Shown: one piece after another, positions 7,550 through 15,002 of the stretch
How positions within the stretch are numbered: the stretch's first letter is position 1
Layout: each line of letters begins with the position of its first letter
DNA from: Deinococcus radiopugnans ATCC 19172
Lineage (GTDB): Bacteria; Deinococcota; Deinococci; Deinococcales; Deinococcaceae
Reading direction: 5' to 3'
Assembly: GCF_006335125.1 (NCBI RefSeq)
Contig: NZ_VDMO01000040.1
Coordinates: forward strand, 1-20,078
Length of the DNA stretch: 20,078 nt
Position numbers and translations under genes: made by a program
The notes under the pieces: model-generated
Seen by the model: the letters and a program-made list of their open reading frames with translations, nothing else
Told to the model about the DNA's origin: nothing
Database searches by the model: none

Positions 7550-8443
7550 ATGACCAGATTCCGTACCCCCACCCTCTGTCGGATCGGCACCCCCACCCTC
7601 TGTCGGATCGGCGCGGCGCTGCTGCTGTCGGTCAGCCTCCTGGCGTGTTCGTCTCCCGGTCAGCCCGCACCGGAATCAACAGGACCAGGGACGCAACAGG
7701 CCGCCGAGAAATCGCCCAGCGTCGTGAACCGCCCCGCTGCCCCTGTCCCGGCATTAAATGTCCCGGCAGGCGACGCCAGCACCGCCGTCGAGAAGTTCAT
7801 AGACTGGGCCGCCGAGTCCCGCCTGTCCCAGCGCGAGGAAGGCCGGGCCGCTATCGTGGCCGCCCGGACCAATGACGCTGTGGCTCAGGCACTGGTGGAC
7901 GCCGTCTTCGCAGCCCAGAAGACTGACCACAGCCGCGCCTTGGTGGCGCTATCGATCCTGGGCGAACTGCGCAATCCCGTGGGCGAGCAGGGGCTGACCC
8001 GCTTCGTCAACCTGCCTTTTCCACAGGACAGCAAGGGTTCTGACTTCGAGGGTGAGGACCCCGAACAGACCGCGCTGGGCACCTTGCAGGCCAAGGCCGC
8101 CGAGGGCCTGGCCTACATGGGCAGCGAGTCCTCGCGTCAACAGGTGCTGACCCTGGTGGCGAAGCATCCATCACGGATCGTGCGCGCCGCCGCCATCGCC
8201 GCGTTTCTGTACAACTACCCGGACAGCCGTGAGCTGCTGCGCCGCTATGTCCAGCCGGATGAATTGATCTTCTTAGATCGTCCTGGCCGCGACATCGGCG
8301 AGTCCGGTGAGAGCTTCAACGCCGAGCTGGCCGTCTATCTCAAGCTGCACCCGGAATTGGCGGCACCTGCACCCGCGTCCGGCGAGGAAGAAGCCCCAGA
8401 CCTGCCTGATCCAGTCGACGCTGGCCCACCACCCGCCTACTGA
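7550..8443 (+). CDS. Lipoprotein with HEAT-like helical repeats
   Basis: This 297-residue protein starts at the ATG at 7550, behind CAGGAG and eight bases from it; an in-frame GTG/ATG region further upstream lacks these features. The N-terminus is a signal peptide ending in the lipobox LLAC with the lipidated cysteine at C33, followed by a Pro/Ala/Ser-rich linker. The body (about 80-270) is alpha-helical with alternating Ala/Leu patterns such as ALVALSILGEL and RAAAIAAFLYNYPDS, typical of HEAT-like repeat scaffolds. The C-terminus is acidic and proline-rich (EEEAPDLPDPVDAGPPPAY). It probably sits on the outer face of the cytoplasmic membrane as a protein-binding scaffold; no enzyme motif is seen. 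The next gene, a secreted protein, begins 56 bases downstream, so the two are probably co-transcribed and may work together. Confidence 0.75.
   Translation: MTRFRTPTLCRIGTPTLCRIGAALLLSVSLLACSSPGQPAPESTGPGTQQAAEKSPSVVNRPAAPVPALNVPAGDASTAVEKFIDWAAESRLSQREEGRAAIVAARTNDAVAQALVDAVFAAQKTDHSRALVALSILGELRNPVGEQGLTRFVNLPFPQDSKGSDFEGEDPEQTALGTLQAKAAEGLAYMGSESSRQQVLTLVAKHPSRIVRAAAIAAFLYNYPDSRELLRRYVQPDELIFLDRPGRDIGESGESFNAELAVYLKLHPELAAPAPASGEEEAPDLPDPVDAGPPPAY
7565..7612 (+). repeat. Perfect 24-bp tandem duplication inside the lipoprotein signal peptide
   Basis: Bases 7565-7588 are repeated exactly at 7589-7612, encoding TPTLCRIG twice in frame. The duplication lengthens the region before the hydrophobic core of the signal peptide. 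Exact identity points to a recent slippage or duplication event, or to an unstable site. Confidence 0.9.
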
Positions 8444-8499
8444 TTCACGGCCTGATCTGAGTCCACGCCGCCCTTTTCGCCGATCCAAGGAGCGCCCCG

Positions 8500-9354
8500 A
8501 TGACCACCGCATCACGCACCCTCAAAACCTTCATTTACCTGATCGCCCTGCTGTGTTCCTTGCTCACCAGTTCCCTGGCCGTGTGCATCCAGACCGGGGC
8601 CAGCACGGCCGACCGCAGCCTGTGGAACACGCACGGCTGCTGGCAGGAGTTCTACCTGTGGCAATACCGCGCCTATGACCTACGGTCCTCAGACTGGAAC
8701 GGACGCGGCTGGAAAGACGCCTGTAACGTGAATCTGGAGTTCCCCAAACACTGGAATGCGGCGTACCTCGTCACCTACGGGCTGACGGACAATCTCAGCC
8801 ATCAGTTCCATGGCACCACTGACTACCGTCAGACAGGCCAGGCGGCGTCGAGCAACTTCCACAAGTCGATCTTCCACGCGCCCACCGATGACACCACCAT
8901 CTTCGGCTCGTACAGCCCCAGCTCGGGCCGGGTCTCGACCTCCTGCCTGCTGTACAACCCCGCCTCTGCCAACGCCAACCCCGCTTCCCGCGCTGGAGAC
9001 TTCATGCACGAGGGCTGGCACGCCTGGTTCAAGAAGTACAAATTCAACAACGGCTCCGTCGGCGGTCACCGGGCCAAGCAGGGGGCCTGCTCGGTCAACG
9101 GCTGCGATTACTTCTACTTCCACGGGATCGGGGCCTACGCCTTCGGCGCGATGTATCAGAACAACGGCACTGCCACCCGCTTCCACTCGCCCAATCAGGT
9201 TCAAGTCGAGTTTCTGTGCGATGTCGTGGACGACGCCAAGGGCTGGGTCAGCCGCTCGGTGCGGGACGCCGCGCAGGCCGACGCCAACCAGCGGGCAGCC
9301 CAGCGCTTCATCAACGGCCCCGGCTACTACTGTGGCAGTCCCAGACCCTGGTGA
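8500..9354 (+). CDS. Secreted protein with HExxH motif, putative metallopeptidase
   Basis: This 284-residue protein starts at an ATG with AAGGAG (8487-8492) upstream. Residues 1-28 are a Sec signal peptide (basic start, FIYLIALLCSLLTSSLA core, probable cleavage near A27). The mature protein has many Trp/Tyr and eight cysteines (C29, 47, 75, 149, 197, 202, 240, 278), suggesting disulphides. DFMHEGWHAWF places an HExxH zinc-type motif at 170-174. H208 in FYFHGIGAYAFG, or an acidic residue nearby such as E237, could be the third ligand. No named peptidase family is recognised, so metallopeptidase is an inference from the motif, the export signal and the helical context. It lies 56 bases behind the HEAT-like lipoprotein gene. 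A small hairpin (GGCTTG / CAAGCC) begins 11 bases after the stop. Confidence 0.72.
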   Translation: MTTASRTLKTFIYLIALLCSLLTSSLAVCIQTGASTADRSLWNTHGCWQEFYLWQYRAYDLRSSDWNGRGWKDACNVNLEFPKHWNAAYLVTYGLTDNLSHQFHGTTDYRQTGQAASSNFHKSIFHAPTDDTTIFGSYSPSSGRVSTSCLLYNPASANANPASRAGDFMHEGWHAWFKKYKFNNGSVGGHRAKQGACSVNGCDYFYFHGIGAYAFGAMYQNNGTATRFHSPNQVQVEFLCDVVDDAKGWVSRSVRDAAQADANQRAAQRFINGPGYYCGSPRPW

Positions 9355-9364
9355 GTGGATCATT

Positions 9365-9383
9365 GGCTTGTCATTTTCAAGCC
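9365..9383 (+). terminator. Short hairpin after the HExxH gene, weak terminator candidate
   Basis: GGCTTG (9365-9370) and CAAGCC (9378-9383) flank the seven-base loop TCATTTT, eleven bases after the stop. A second dyad, GATGTCC / GGACATC (9454-9475), lies further downstream. Neither has a following T-tract, so termination is only a suggestion. Confidence 0.3.
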
Positions 9384-9845
9384 GCGCCCACGTTCTGGAC
9401 GGATCAGACCATAGAGGGCGCTGGAACGGACCACTGAAGACCAGCCACATCAGGATGTCCTCTGTACCGGACATCTTGCCTTCAAACCCTGTCTGGCATG
9501 GGAAATGGAGTCCTCAGCAGCTTGAGCAGACAGGGTAACTCGGGCAACATTCAGCGCAGCGCATTGCAGAGACGTTCGGCGCCGTAGCGCACGAGACTCA
9601 TGGCCGCTCGGCCATGAGCTTTCACCTTGACCGGCACCTGTGCGTGGAGCCACACCCCGACCCGCAGGCCACTGACCCAGGCCAGGATGACCAGCCCGAA
9701 CAGGCGTTCCAGCCGAGTGGCTTGAGTGATGCCGGTGCGCTCCAGGTCAACGCCGCGGACCTTGAGGCTCGCGAAGGTGCACTCCACAGACCAGCGAGCC
9801 CGGTACAGAACGCAGGTGTCCCATACGCTGAAATCCGTTGCGATC

Positions 9846-9877
9846 GCCACCAGATCCCCTGCAGGGGATCTGGTGGC
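9846..9877. repeat. Perfect 32-bp palindrome inside the transposase pseudogene
   Basis: GCCACCAGATCCCCTG (9846-9861) is followed directly by its exact reverse complement (9862-9877). It lies in the segment coding ATRSPAGDLVAIA, just upstream of the YREK region. A palindrome of this length can extrude as a cruciform, or fold in mRNA and hinder translation. Confidence 0.9.
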
Positions 9878-10075
9878 CACGACCTGCATCACCTCACCGT
9901 ACACGTAGGCCTTCTCGGCGAGGCACCGCACCTCCCCAACTTGGAGATCGCCGAACCACGTATCAATCCGCAGCTCGTCCACAACAGCATTTTTCCGGAT
10001 ACGGATGGCCCGCTTGATCCCCTTCCGTCTCAAGAAGCGGAACCACTCGCCGCCGATGAATTCCCGGTCCGCGAC

Positions 10076-10108
10076 CAGGCCCTTCCAGCGGGACGCTGGA
10101 AGGGCCTG
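10076..10108. repeat. 15-bp perfect inverted repeat with 3-base loop in the transposase pseudogene
   Basis: CAGGCCCTTCCAGCG (10076-10090) is repeated inverted at 10094-10108 around GGA. It lies in the segment coding LLQALPASRWKGLVA, about 215 bases from the 32-bp palindrome. Confidence 0.9.
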
Positions 10109-10451
10109 CAACAGTCGTGAGACCAGCTGGACGCACTTCGCGGTGCCGCTGTTGCCGTCGTGATCGAGGGCGGTCCAGACGAGCGGCACCGTATATCCGT
10201 GAAGGACGACTCCAAGGACCAGGAGGTTCAGGGGTGACTCACCACGCTCCCAGGTGGTGCGGTCCATGCTGAGCAGAAGTTTTCCGGGGGGCAGCAAGGC
10301 CAGTGACCTGGACCGGTTTTTGGGGGCGGCTCAGAGGCAACCCCAGCCACCCGCTCGTGAACACGCTGCACTTCGCAGACAAAGCGGGCGTAGTTGACAT
10401 CCATGCTCTGGACCTCCTGAGAGCCCGGTAGACCCTCCAGCCGCAGGAGAG

Positions 10452-10571
10452 TCAAGCGCGCCCAGGCGTCGAGGTTGAGGCTGTACCCGGCATCCACAGA
10501 ATCCAGGGAGTGGCGATCACCACTAACAACTCCAGTAGCGTGAAACCGCTCCACCAGGGCTCACACGCCAC
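10452..10571 (-). pseudogene. Type IV prepilin N-terminal stub, truncated
   Basis: On the minus strand a 39-codon frame (GTG at 10569-10571, stop at 10452-10454) contains GFTLLELLVVIA (10512-10547). This is the class III prepilin motif: the Gly cleaved by PilD, the N-methylated Phe, and Glu at +5. After VVIA the sequence (TPWILWMPGT and on) leaves the pilin pattern and runs into the transposase-like sequence SLNLDAWARL, which is read in another frame. The leader (VACEPWWS) lacks the usual basic residues and ATG, so the 5' end may also be decayed. It is best explained as a pilin or pseudopilin gene cut by the IS4-type element, reading away from the kinase gene at 10806. Confidence 0.65.
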
Positions 10572-10805
10572 CCCAGCGCCGGGCTAGGGAAAGGGGCGTC
10601 CAGCAGCCTCGGATTTTTCCTTGGCGTACTTGGGCGCGCCGATCTTGAGGTGACCCCCAGCACGTCAGCGGGTCCTGATCAACGCAGTGAGGTCAACCCA
10701 ACCACCCGACATGCTGTGAATGTCTCGAACACTTTGCGACAAACAACTGTGCATGGTCAGGCCATCACCTGCCCCTGTCCTGCTGAAACCCGGCACAATG
10801 ATGGC
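10572..10805. other. Region between the prepilin stub and the kinase gene
   Basis: No gene is supported. It should contain the promoter of the kinase/regulator pair. No ribosome site precedes the kinase ATG (10806). CACAAT (10794-10799), six bases before that ATG, could serve as a -10 box for a leaderless message, a start type reported as common in Deinococcus, but no -35 box is evident. Confidence 0.3.
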
Positions 10806-12659
10806 ATGCCCCGCCCTCGCCTTGCTCTGCTCCTCTGGCTGATGATGGCAGGTGTGGGCGCGGCAGCCTTGTTCTTCTCCACGGGCAACCGTTTGACCGA
10901 AACCTTCGGCACCGACGCGCGCATCCTGCACCGCGTCCTGTCACAGCGCATGGAACAGCAGGAAGCCGTGTTGAATGCCGTCGACGCCCTGGAGCGGCAA
11001 GGCATGGACGCTCCCACATTGGGAACCTACCTGGATACACTGCTCCGCCCCTACCCGCAGGTGGTGGCGGTGGAACGCTGTTCAGCACGCGGCTGTCAGA
11101 CCCTGGGAACGCCTGCTGAGCAGCCGCCTTTGCTGTCCGTTTCGCCCTCTGCGAGGCCCACTGTGCGCTGGCCCCAGGGCGGCGGCCCGCTCTACGCCCT
11201 GTCCCAGAACAAGGTGCGGGTGTGGGTGGACGCCCGGCGGCTGACCGGCGCGCTGGACGAGGGGGCCGCGCCGCTGACCTACACCCTCTTCCAGCCTGAC
11301 GCTGAACAGGTCATCGTGGCACACACGCCTGCAACCGGGGCCGCTTCCGCCACATTGCGGGTGGCGAAGGTCCTGGGCACGTCCCTGCAGGCTTTTCCCA
11401 TCCACATCTCGCGCCCAGTGCCGTGGAGTGCGTGGCCGTGGGCGGCCACACTGCTGTGGATCCTGCTGACCGCGGGCCTGAGCGTGTTGGTCTTCCGGCT
11501 CCTGGAAGGCCGCCGCGACGCGCAGCGCGCCCTGCTGGACGAGCGGGTGCGGGCCGGAGGCGTGGTGCAGGCCGCGTCTGAAGCCATCGTGGCGCTGGAC
11601 GATATTCACCGGGTGACGCTGGCGAACCCGGCAGCGCGCGCGGTCTTGGACCATCCGTTGCCGCCCGGGACTGACCTGCGGGCCGTGACCACCTTTCAGG
11701 CCACGCTGTCGCAGGCCCCCTTCAATGCAACGTCCTTCTGGGACAGTGCCGTGCCCACCGCACTCCCGGAAGGGCTGACCCTGCGGCGCGGCCATGAGGC
11801 TGTTGGGGTAGAAGGTTCCCTGGCTCCCCTGCGTGGCGTAGACGGCGAACTGCGGGGCCGGGTGCTGCTCCTGCGCGAGGTGGGGCCGCTGCAGCGTCGG
11901 ATGCTCGAGCATCTGGAAGACGGCGAGCGGCGCGTGCGTGAACACGAGGAGATGCTGGCGCACGTCTCGCGGCTGTCCACCCTGGGCGAGATGAGCGCGG
12001 GCCTGGCACATGAACTGAACCAGCCGTTGACCGCCATCGTCAGTTACGGGCAGGCGGCCGCGCGGCTGCTGGACGATCCTGAACCTGATCTGGCACGAGT
12101 GCGCCATGCCGTGAGCGCGTCCGTGACGCAGGCGGGACGGGCGGCGCAGATCATCATGCGGCTGCGCCAGTGGGTGCGCCGTGCGCCCAGCCGGGCGCGG
12201 CCCACCGATCTGCTGCAGGCCGTGCAGAACGTGCTGACCCTGTGCCGCGCCGATCTGAACCGCCTGGGCGTGCAGGTGCAGGCCTCGTTTGAAGACGCGC
12301 CGATGGTTCTGGCCGATCCAGTCCAGCTGGAGCAGATTGTCCTGAATCTGCTGAGAAATGCGCTGGACGCCGTGCAGGATACGCTCGAACCTGCTATTGA
12401 GCTGAGCATCGTGTCAGAGGGAAGGAGCTGGTCCCTGAGCGTTCTCGACAACGGCCCCGGCATCGCCCCAGAGGTGGCCCCACGTTTGTTTACACCCTTC
12501 ACGACGAGCAAGACGGGCGGCCTGGGACTGGGGCTGAGTCTGTCGCAGACGCTGGCGCAGGGTATGGGCGGCGATCTGAGCGGCAGGGACGCCAGGGCGG
12601 GCGGCGCGGTCTTTACCCTCAGTCTGCCGCGCCTGGTGCTGGAGGCGGCCAGTGATTGA
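10806..12659 (+). CDS. Membrane sensor histidine kinase with extracytoplasmic domain and PAS
   Basis: The start chosen is MPRPRLALLLWLMM, since the upstream in-frame extension is hydrophilic and the signal anchor should be N-terminal; this gives 617 residues. A membrane helix lies at about 5-24, an extracytoplasmic sensor region at about 25-208, and a second helix at about 211-231 (AATLLWILLTAGLSVLVFRL). A PAS-like domain follows (about 245-358, with IVALDDIHRVTLANPAA), then a coiled linker. HisKA has STLGEMSAGLAHELNQPLTA with phospho-acceptor H402, in the FixL/NtrB-like style. HATPase has N514/N518, DNGPG (548-552) and GGLGLGL (571-577). Its stop overlaps the regulator start by eight bases. 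The periplasmic ligand is unknown. The decayed transposon lies upstream, and an HbpS-like secreted protein is encoded downstream. Confidence 0.9.
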   Translation: MPRPRLALLLWLMMAGVGAAALFFSTGNRLTETFGTDARILHRVLSQRMEQQEAVLNAVDALERQGMDAPTLGTYLDTLLRPYPQVVAVERCSARGCQTLGTPAEQPPLLSVSPSARPTVRWPQGGGPLYALSQNKVRVWVDARRLTGALDEGAAPLTYTLFQPDAEQVIVAHTPATGAASATLRVAKVLGTSLQAFPIHISRPVPWSAWPWAATLLWILLTAGLSVLVFRLLEGRRDAQRALLDERVRAGGVVQAASEAIVALDDIHRVTLANPAARAVLDHPLPPGTDLRAVTTFQATLSQAPFNATSFWDSAVPTALPEGLTLRRGHEAVGVEGSLAPLRGVDGELRGRVLLLREVGPLQRRMLEHLEDGERRVREHEEMLAHVSRLSTLGEMSAGLAHELNQPLTAIVSYGQAAARLLDDPEPDLARVRHAVSASVTQAGRAAQIIMRLRQWVRRAPSRARPTDLLQAVQNVLTLCRADLNRLGVQVQASFEDAPMVLADPVQLEQIVLNLLRNALDAVQDTLEPAIELSIVSEGRSWSLSVLDNGPGIAPEVAPRLFTPFTTSKTGGLGLGLSLSQTLAQGMGGDLSGRDARAGGAVFTLSLPRLVLEAASD

Positions 12660-13302
12660 TCTGTCCCCTGGCGATGCCCTGCCGCTGGAACCCACGGTGT
12701 ATCTGGTGGATGACGACGACGCGGTGCGGGGCGCCCTGGGCTTTCTGCTGGGCACGGTGGGCCTGAATGTTCGTCCCTTTGCCGACGGGCTGGCGCTGGA
12801 ACGCGCGCTGGACGCCGGGGGGCCGCCCGCCATCGGCTGCCTGCTGCTGGACATCCGCATGCCGCACATCAGCGGCCTGCAACTGCAAGTGCGTCTTCAG
12901 GAACGGGGCGTGGACCTGCCGGTGATCCTGCTGACCGGCCACGCCGACGTGGAGCTATGCCGCCGGGCCTTTCGCCAGGGCGCAGCGGACTTCCTGAGCA
13001 AGCCGGTGGACGGGACCGAGCTGTTGGAGGCCGTGCAACGTGCCGTGCGTCAACACGTGCGTGGCCGTCAGCGGCAGGCGGCCAGTGGGCAGGCCCGCGA
13101 ACGCCTGTCACGCCTGACCGTCCGCGAACATGAGGTTCTGCGCGGCATGCTGAACGGCCAGACCAGCAAGCAGATCGCCCGCGCGCTTGCCATCTCCGCC
13201 CGCACCGTCGAAACCCACCGCGCCAGCCTGTTCACCAAACTGGAGGCCGACTCACTGGCCGAGGTGATCCGCATTGCGCTGGCCGGGGAGGCAGCGGTGT
13301 GA
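12652..13302 (+). CDS. FixJ-type response regulator with LuxR-type HTH
   Basis: This 216-residue regulator starts at a GTG inside the kinase's last codons, with GGAGG (12641-12645) six bases before it; the overlap implies translational coupling. The receiver has the acidic pocket VDDDDA (19-24), phospho-acceptor D67 in LLLDIRMP, T95 in LLTGHAD and K117 in LSKPVDG. A short linker leads to the GerE/LuxR domain (about 150-212), with LTVREHEVLRGMLNGQTSKQ and ISARTVETHR as recognition helix. FixJ, TtrR and TodT relatives activate transcription when phosphorylated by the partner kinase. Targets are not visible; the DHFR-like gene starts 54 bases downstream and the HbpS-like gene lies beyond it. Confidence 0.93.
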   Translation: MIDLSPGDALPLEPTVYLVDDDDAVRGALGFLLGTVGLNVRPFADGLALERALDAGGPPAIGCLLLDIRMPHISGLQLQVRLQERGVDLPVILLTGHADVELCRRAFRQGAADFLSKPVDGTELLEAVQRAVRQHVRGRQRQAASGQARERLSRLTVREHEVLRGMLNGQTSKQIARALAISARTVETHRASLFTKLEADSLAEVIRIALAGEAAV

Positions 13303-13356
13303 CGGCGCAATGGACGCCCTCACTTCTCCCCGAGACAAGCAGCGAAAGGAGAGGAC

Positions 13357-13899
13357 ATGCGTAAGCTCATCGTGACCGAGTTCCTGACCCTGGACGGCGT
13401 ATATGAAGACTCCACCGCGTGGCAGCGCGGCTACAGCCCGGATGACGGCCCTTTCAAGCATGACGAACTCTTTGAGAGCGGAGGCCTTCTGCTGGGCCGC
13501 GTAACCTACGCGGGCTTTGCCGCCTACTGGCCCACCGCAAGCGGCACCGGGGCTTTCGGCGAACGCATGAACAGCCTGCCAAAGTTCGTCGCCACCACCA
13601 CCCCTGGGCCCCTGGAATGGAACGCCACCGCCCTTCAGGGAGACCTTGTTGCAGCAGTGCAGGCGCTGAAGCGGCAGGACGGTCAGAACCTCCTCGTCTA
13701 CGGCAGCGGCACCCTGGTGCAGACGCTGTTGCGGCGCGGCCTGGTGGATGAACTGCGCCTGATGATTTACCCGCTGGTTCTGGGCAGTGGCAAACGACTG
13801 TTTGCGGGCGGGGATCGGCTGCCGCTGGAGCTGATCTCCTCCAGGGATCTCGGTGAGGGCGTGCTGCTGCTCACCTACGCACCCGCGATGGGCGCTTGA
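13357..13899 (+). CDS. RibD C-terminal / dihydrofolate reductase family protein
   Basis: This 180-residue protein has AAGGAG (13346-13351) five bases before the ATG. It shows the family's opening MRKLIVTEFLTLDGVYED, then LLLGRVTYAGFAAYWP (the NADPH-binding LGRxTY block), NLLVYGSGTLVQTLL and the late LVDELRLMIYPLVLGSGKRLF. These mark the RibD_C/DHFR-like group, cytoplasmic NAD(P)H-dependent reductases, most of them stand-alone and of unknown substrate. It is not the classic folate enzyme. It may be co-transcribed with the two-component pair 54 bases upstream, though the strong ribosome site also suits separate expression. A dyad (TCAGGC at 13901-13906, GCCTGA at 13921-13926) follows the stop without a T-tract. 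Confidence 0.9.
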   Translation: MRKLIVTEFLTLDGVYEDSTAWQRGYSPDDGPFKHDELFESGGLLLGRVTYAGFAAYWPTASGTGAFGERMNSLPKFVATTTPGPLEWNATALQGDLVAAVQALKRQDGQNLLVYGSGTLVQTLLRRGLVDELRLMIYPLVLGSGKRLFAGGDRLPLELISSRDLGEGVLLLTYAPAMGA

Positions 13900-14029
13900 T
13901 TCAGGCGGACACCGAATCCAGCCTGACCTTCAGCTCCGTTCAAAAATCCGTCTCATCCGTAAAACTACGCAGAGGGCGTGCGAATTGCCCCGATACCGTT
14001 TTCCCCGTCCCAGGCGCAGGATAACAGGC

Positions 14030-14533
14030 ATGAAAAAGATGCTGACCGCCCTGTTGACCCTTTCTGCCCTCTCGCTGGCCGCCGCGCAGACCACCCCCGC
14101 GCCCATCAAGCTGGCCACCGCCGCCACCGTGTCCACCGCCAGCCTGAGCCTGAGCGCCGCCAGCCGCATTGCCACGCTGGCCGTGAACAACTGCGCGCAA
14201 CTGGGGTACAACGTGGCTGCCACCGTCGTGGACCGCAGCGGCGTGGTCCTGGCGGTGGCCCGTTCCGAGAACGCCGGGCCGCACACCCTGGGGGCCAGCC
14301 AGGGCAAAGCGTTCACCAGCGCCAGCGCCCGCAACCTGACCAGTACCATTGCCAAGGGGCTGGAAGCCAATCCCGGCCTGGCCGACATCCCCGGCTACCT
14401 GGTGCTGGCCGGCGGCGCACCGATTCGCGTGGACGGCGCCGTGGTTGGCGCCGTCGGTGTGGGCGGCGCACCCAGCGGACTCGTGGACGAGACGTGCGGC
14501 ACCGACGCCGTGACCACGGTGCTGGGCAAGTAA
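14030..14533 (+). CDS. Secreted HbpS/GlcG-like (DUF336) protein, putative heme-binding
   Basis: The start is the ATG at 14030 (AGGA eight bases upstream), giving 167 residues; in-frame sequence upstream is not signal-like. Residues 1-19 (MKKMLTALLTLSALSLAAA) are a Sec signal peptide with probable cleavage before Q20. The mature part matches the GlcG/HbpS fold: AASRIATLAVNNCAQLGYNVAA near 44-65, VVDRSGVVLAVARSENAGPHT, QGKAFTSASARN, and GGAPIRVDGAVVGAVGVGGA near the end. In Streptomyces, HbpS is an extracytoplasmic heme-binding redox protein that signals to sensor kinase SenS; other members have unknown roles. Here it lies 0.7 kb behind a membrane kinase/regulator pair, separated by the DHFR-like gene. 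Heme binding is inferred from the family only. Confidence 0.85.
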   Translation: MKKMLTALLTLSALSLAAAQTTPAPIKLATAATVSTASLSLSAASRIATLAVNNCAQLGYNVAATVVDRSGVVLAVARSENAGPHTLGASQGKAFTSASARNLTSTIAKGLEANPGLADIPGYLVLAGGAPIRVDGAVVGAVGVGGAPSGLVDETCGTDAVTTVLGK

Positions 14534-15002
14534 GTTGCTGGGCGTGATGCTGCCTGGATATGCCTCGGACTGGCCCTGCTGGCGGCTTCACGCCGCGGCT
14601 GGAAGGTTCAGCGGACGGTGCGAAGGGGACCCTCAAGCTCTCGTTCGAGAAGAACAGGGTCAACGCGCAATGGTTCCAGGCTGCTGGAAAAAGCGATCTG
14701 AGCACAGCGCTGCTGTACCGCAGCAGTAAGCGGACGGCGGACTCCCGGGTGTCCTGGCCCTGGGAGGTCAGGGTGATGCCCGTGACGCCAGCAATCAGCA
14801 CGGCCAGATTGACCAGTCACTCGTCTGGGATCCCCAGGGCGTTCATCATCCCCAGTTCAGCGCGCCGGGTGGGACACCGTTGTGACGGCGCACGACATGA
14901 ACAGCCCCCTCAGGGCAACGCGCCGCCCCCAGAGGCGAGTGGATGCACGCGTTGAGCTTCGCCCGGTGCCGTGCTCAGGGTGGCGAAAGACTATCCTGGG
15001 AC
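14534..15002. other. Stretch with no supported gene between the HbpS-like and small membrane genes
   Basis: Frames open on both strands look like GC-rich background and match no family I recognise. A minus-strand segment near 14820-14870 reads RRAELGMMNALGIPDE, then a stop, then a hydrophobic run LVNLAVLIAGVTGITLTSQ in the same frame. It might be a decayed membrane gene, but this is weak. A small dyad CTGCTG / CAGCAG lies at 14710-14726. Confidence 0.3.
14992..14997 (+). promoter_or_regulatory. Candidate -10 box for leaderless start of the small membrane gene
   Basis: TATCCT ends five bases before the ATG at 15003 and no ribosome site precedes that ATG. The spacing suits a leaderless message, a start type known to be frequent in Deinococcus. 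No -35 match is visible. Confidence 0.3.

Larger units (their letters stand above)
9551..10480 (-). pseudogene. IS4-type DDE transposase, frameshifted and N-terminally damaged
   Basis: The minus-strand frame 9551-10297 gives 248 residues of an IS4-type transposase. The first catalytic Asp is in LLLSMDRTTWERG (D12), the second in VADREFIGGEWF (D77), and the YREK signature YRARWSVECTFASLK holds the catalytic Glu (E172). The N-terminal part is in a different frame: SLNLDAWARLTLLRLEGL (about 10480-10420) resembles the family's start, but the stretch from about 10405 to 10300 does not, and the in-frame continuation upstream of ALLPPGKLLL is closed by a stop near 10333. The gene therefore carries at least one frameshift and probably a deletion. 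No clear terminal inverted repeats or target duplication were found by eye at either side. It is inactive unless complemented, and it abuts a prepilin stub. Confidence 0.82.

Noticed and set aside
9520..9550. Search for a terminal inverted repeat of the IS4-type element (GACAGGGTAACTCGGG)
   Set aside because: No inverted partner was found by eye near 10400-10640, so IS boundaries are not claimed.
14810..14880. Minus-strand RRAELGMMNALGIPDE, thought of as an ABC permease tail
   Set aside because: The similarity is too short, is interrupted by a stop, and has no supporting membrane domain in frame.
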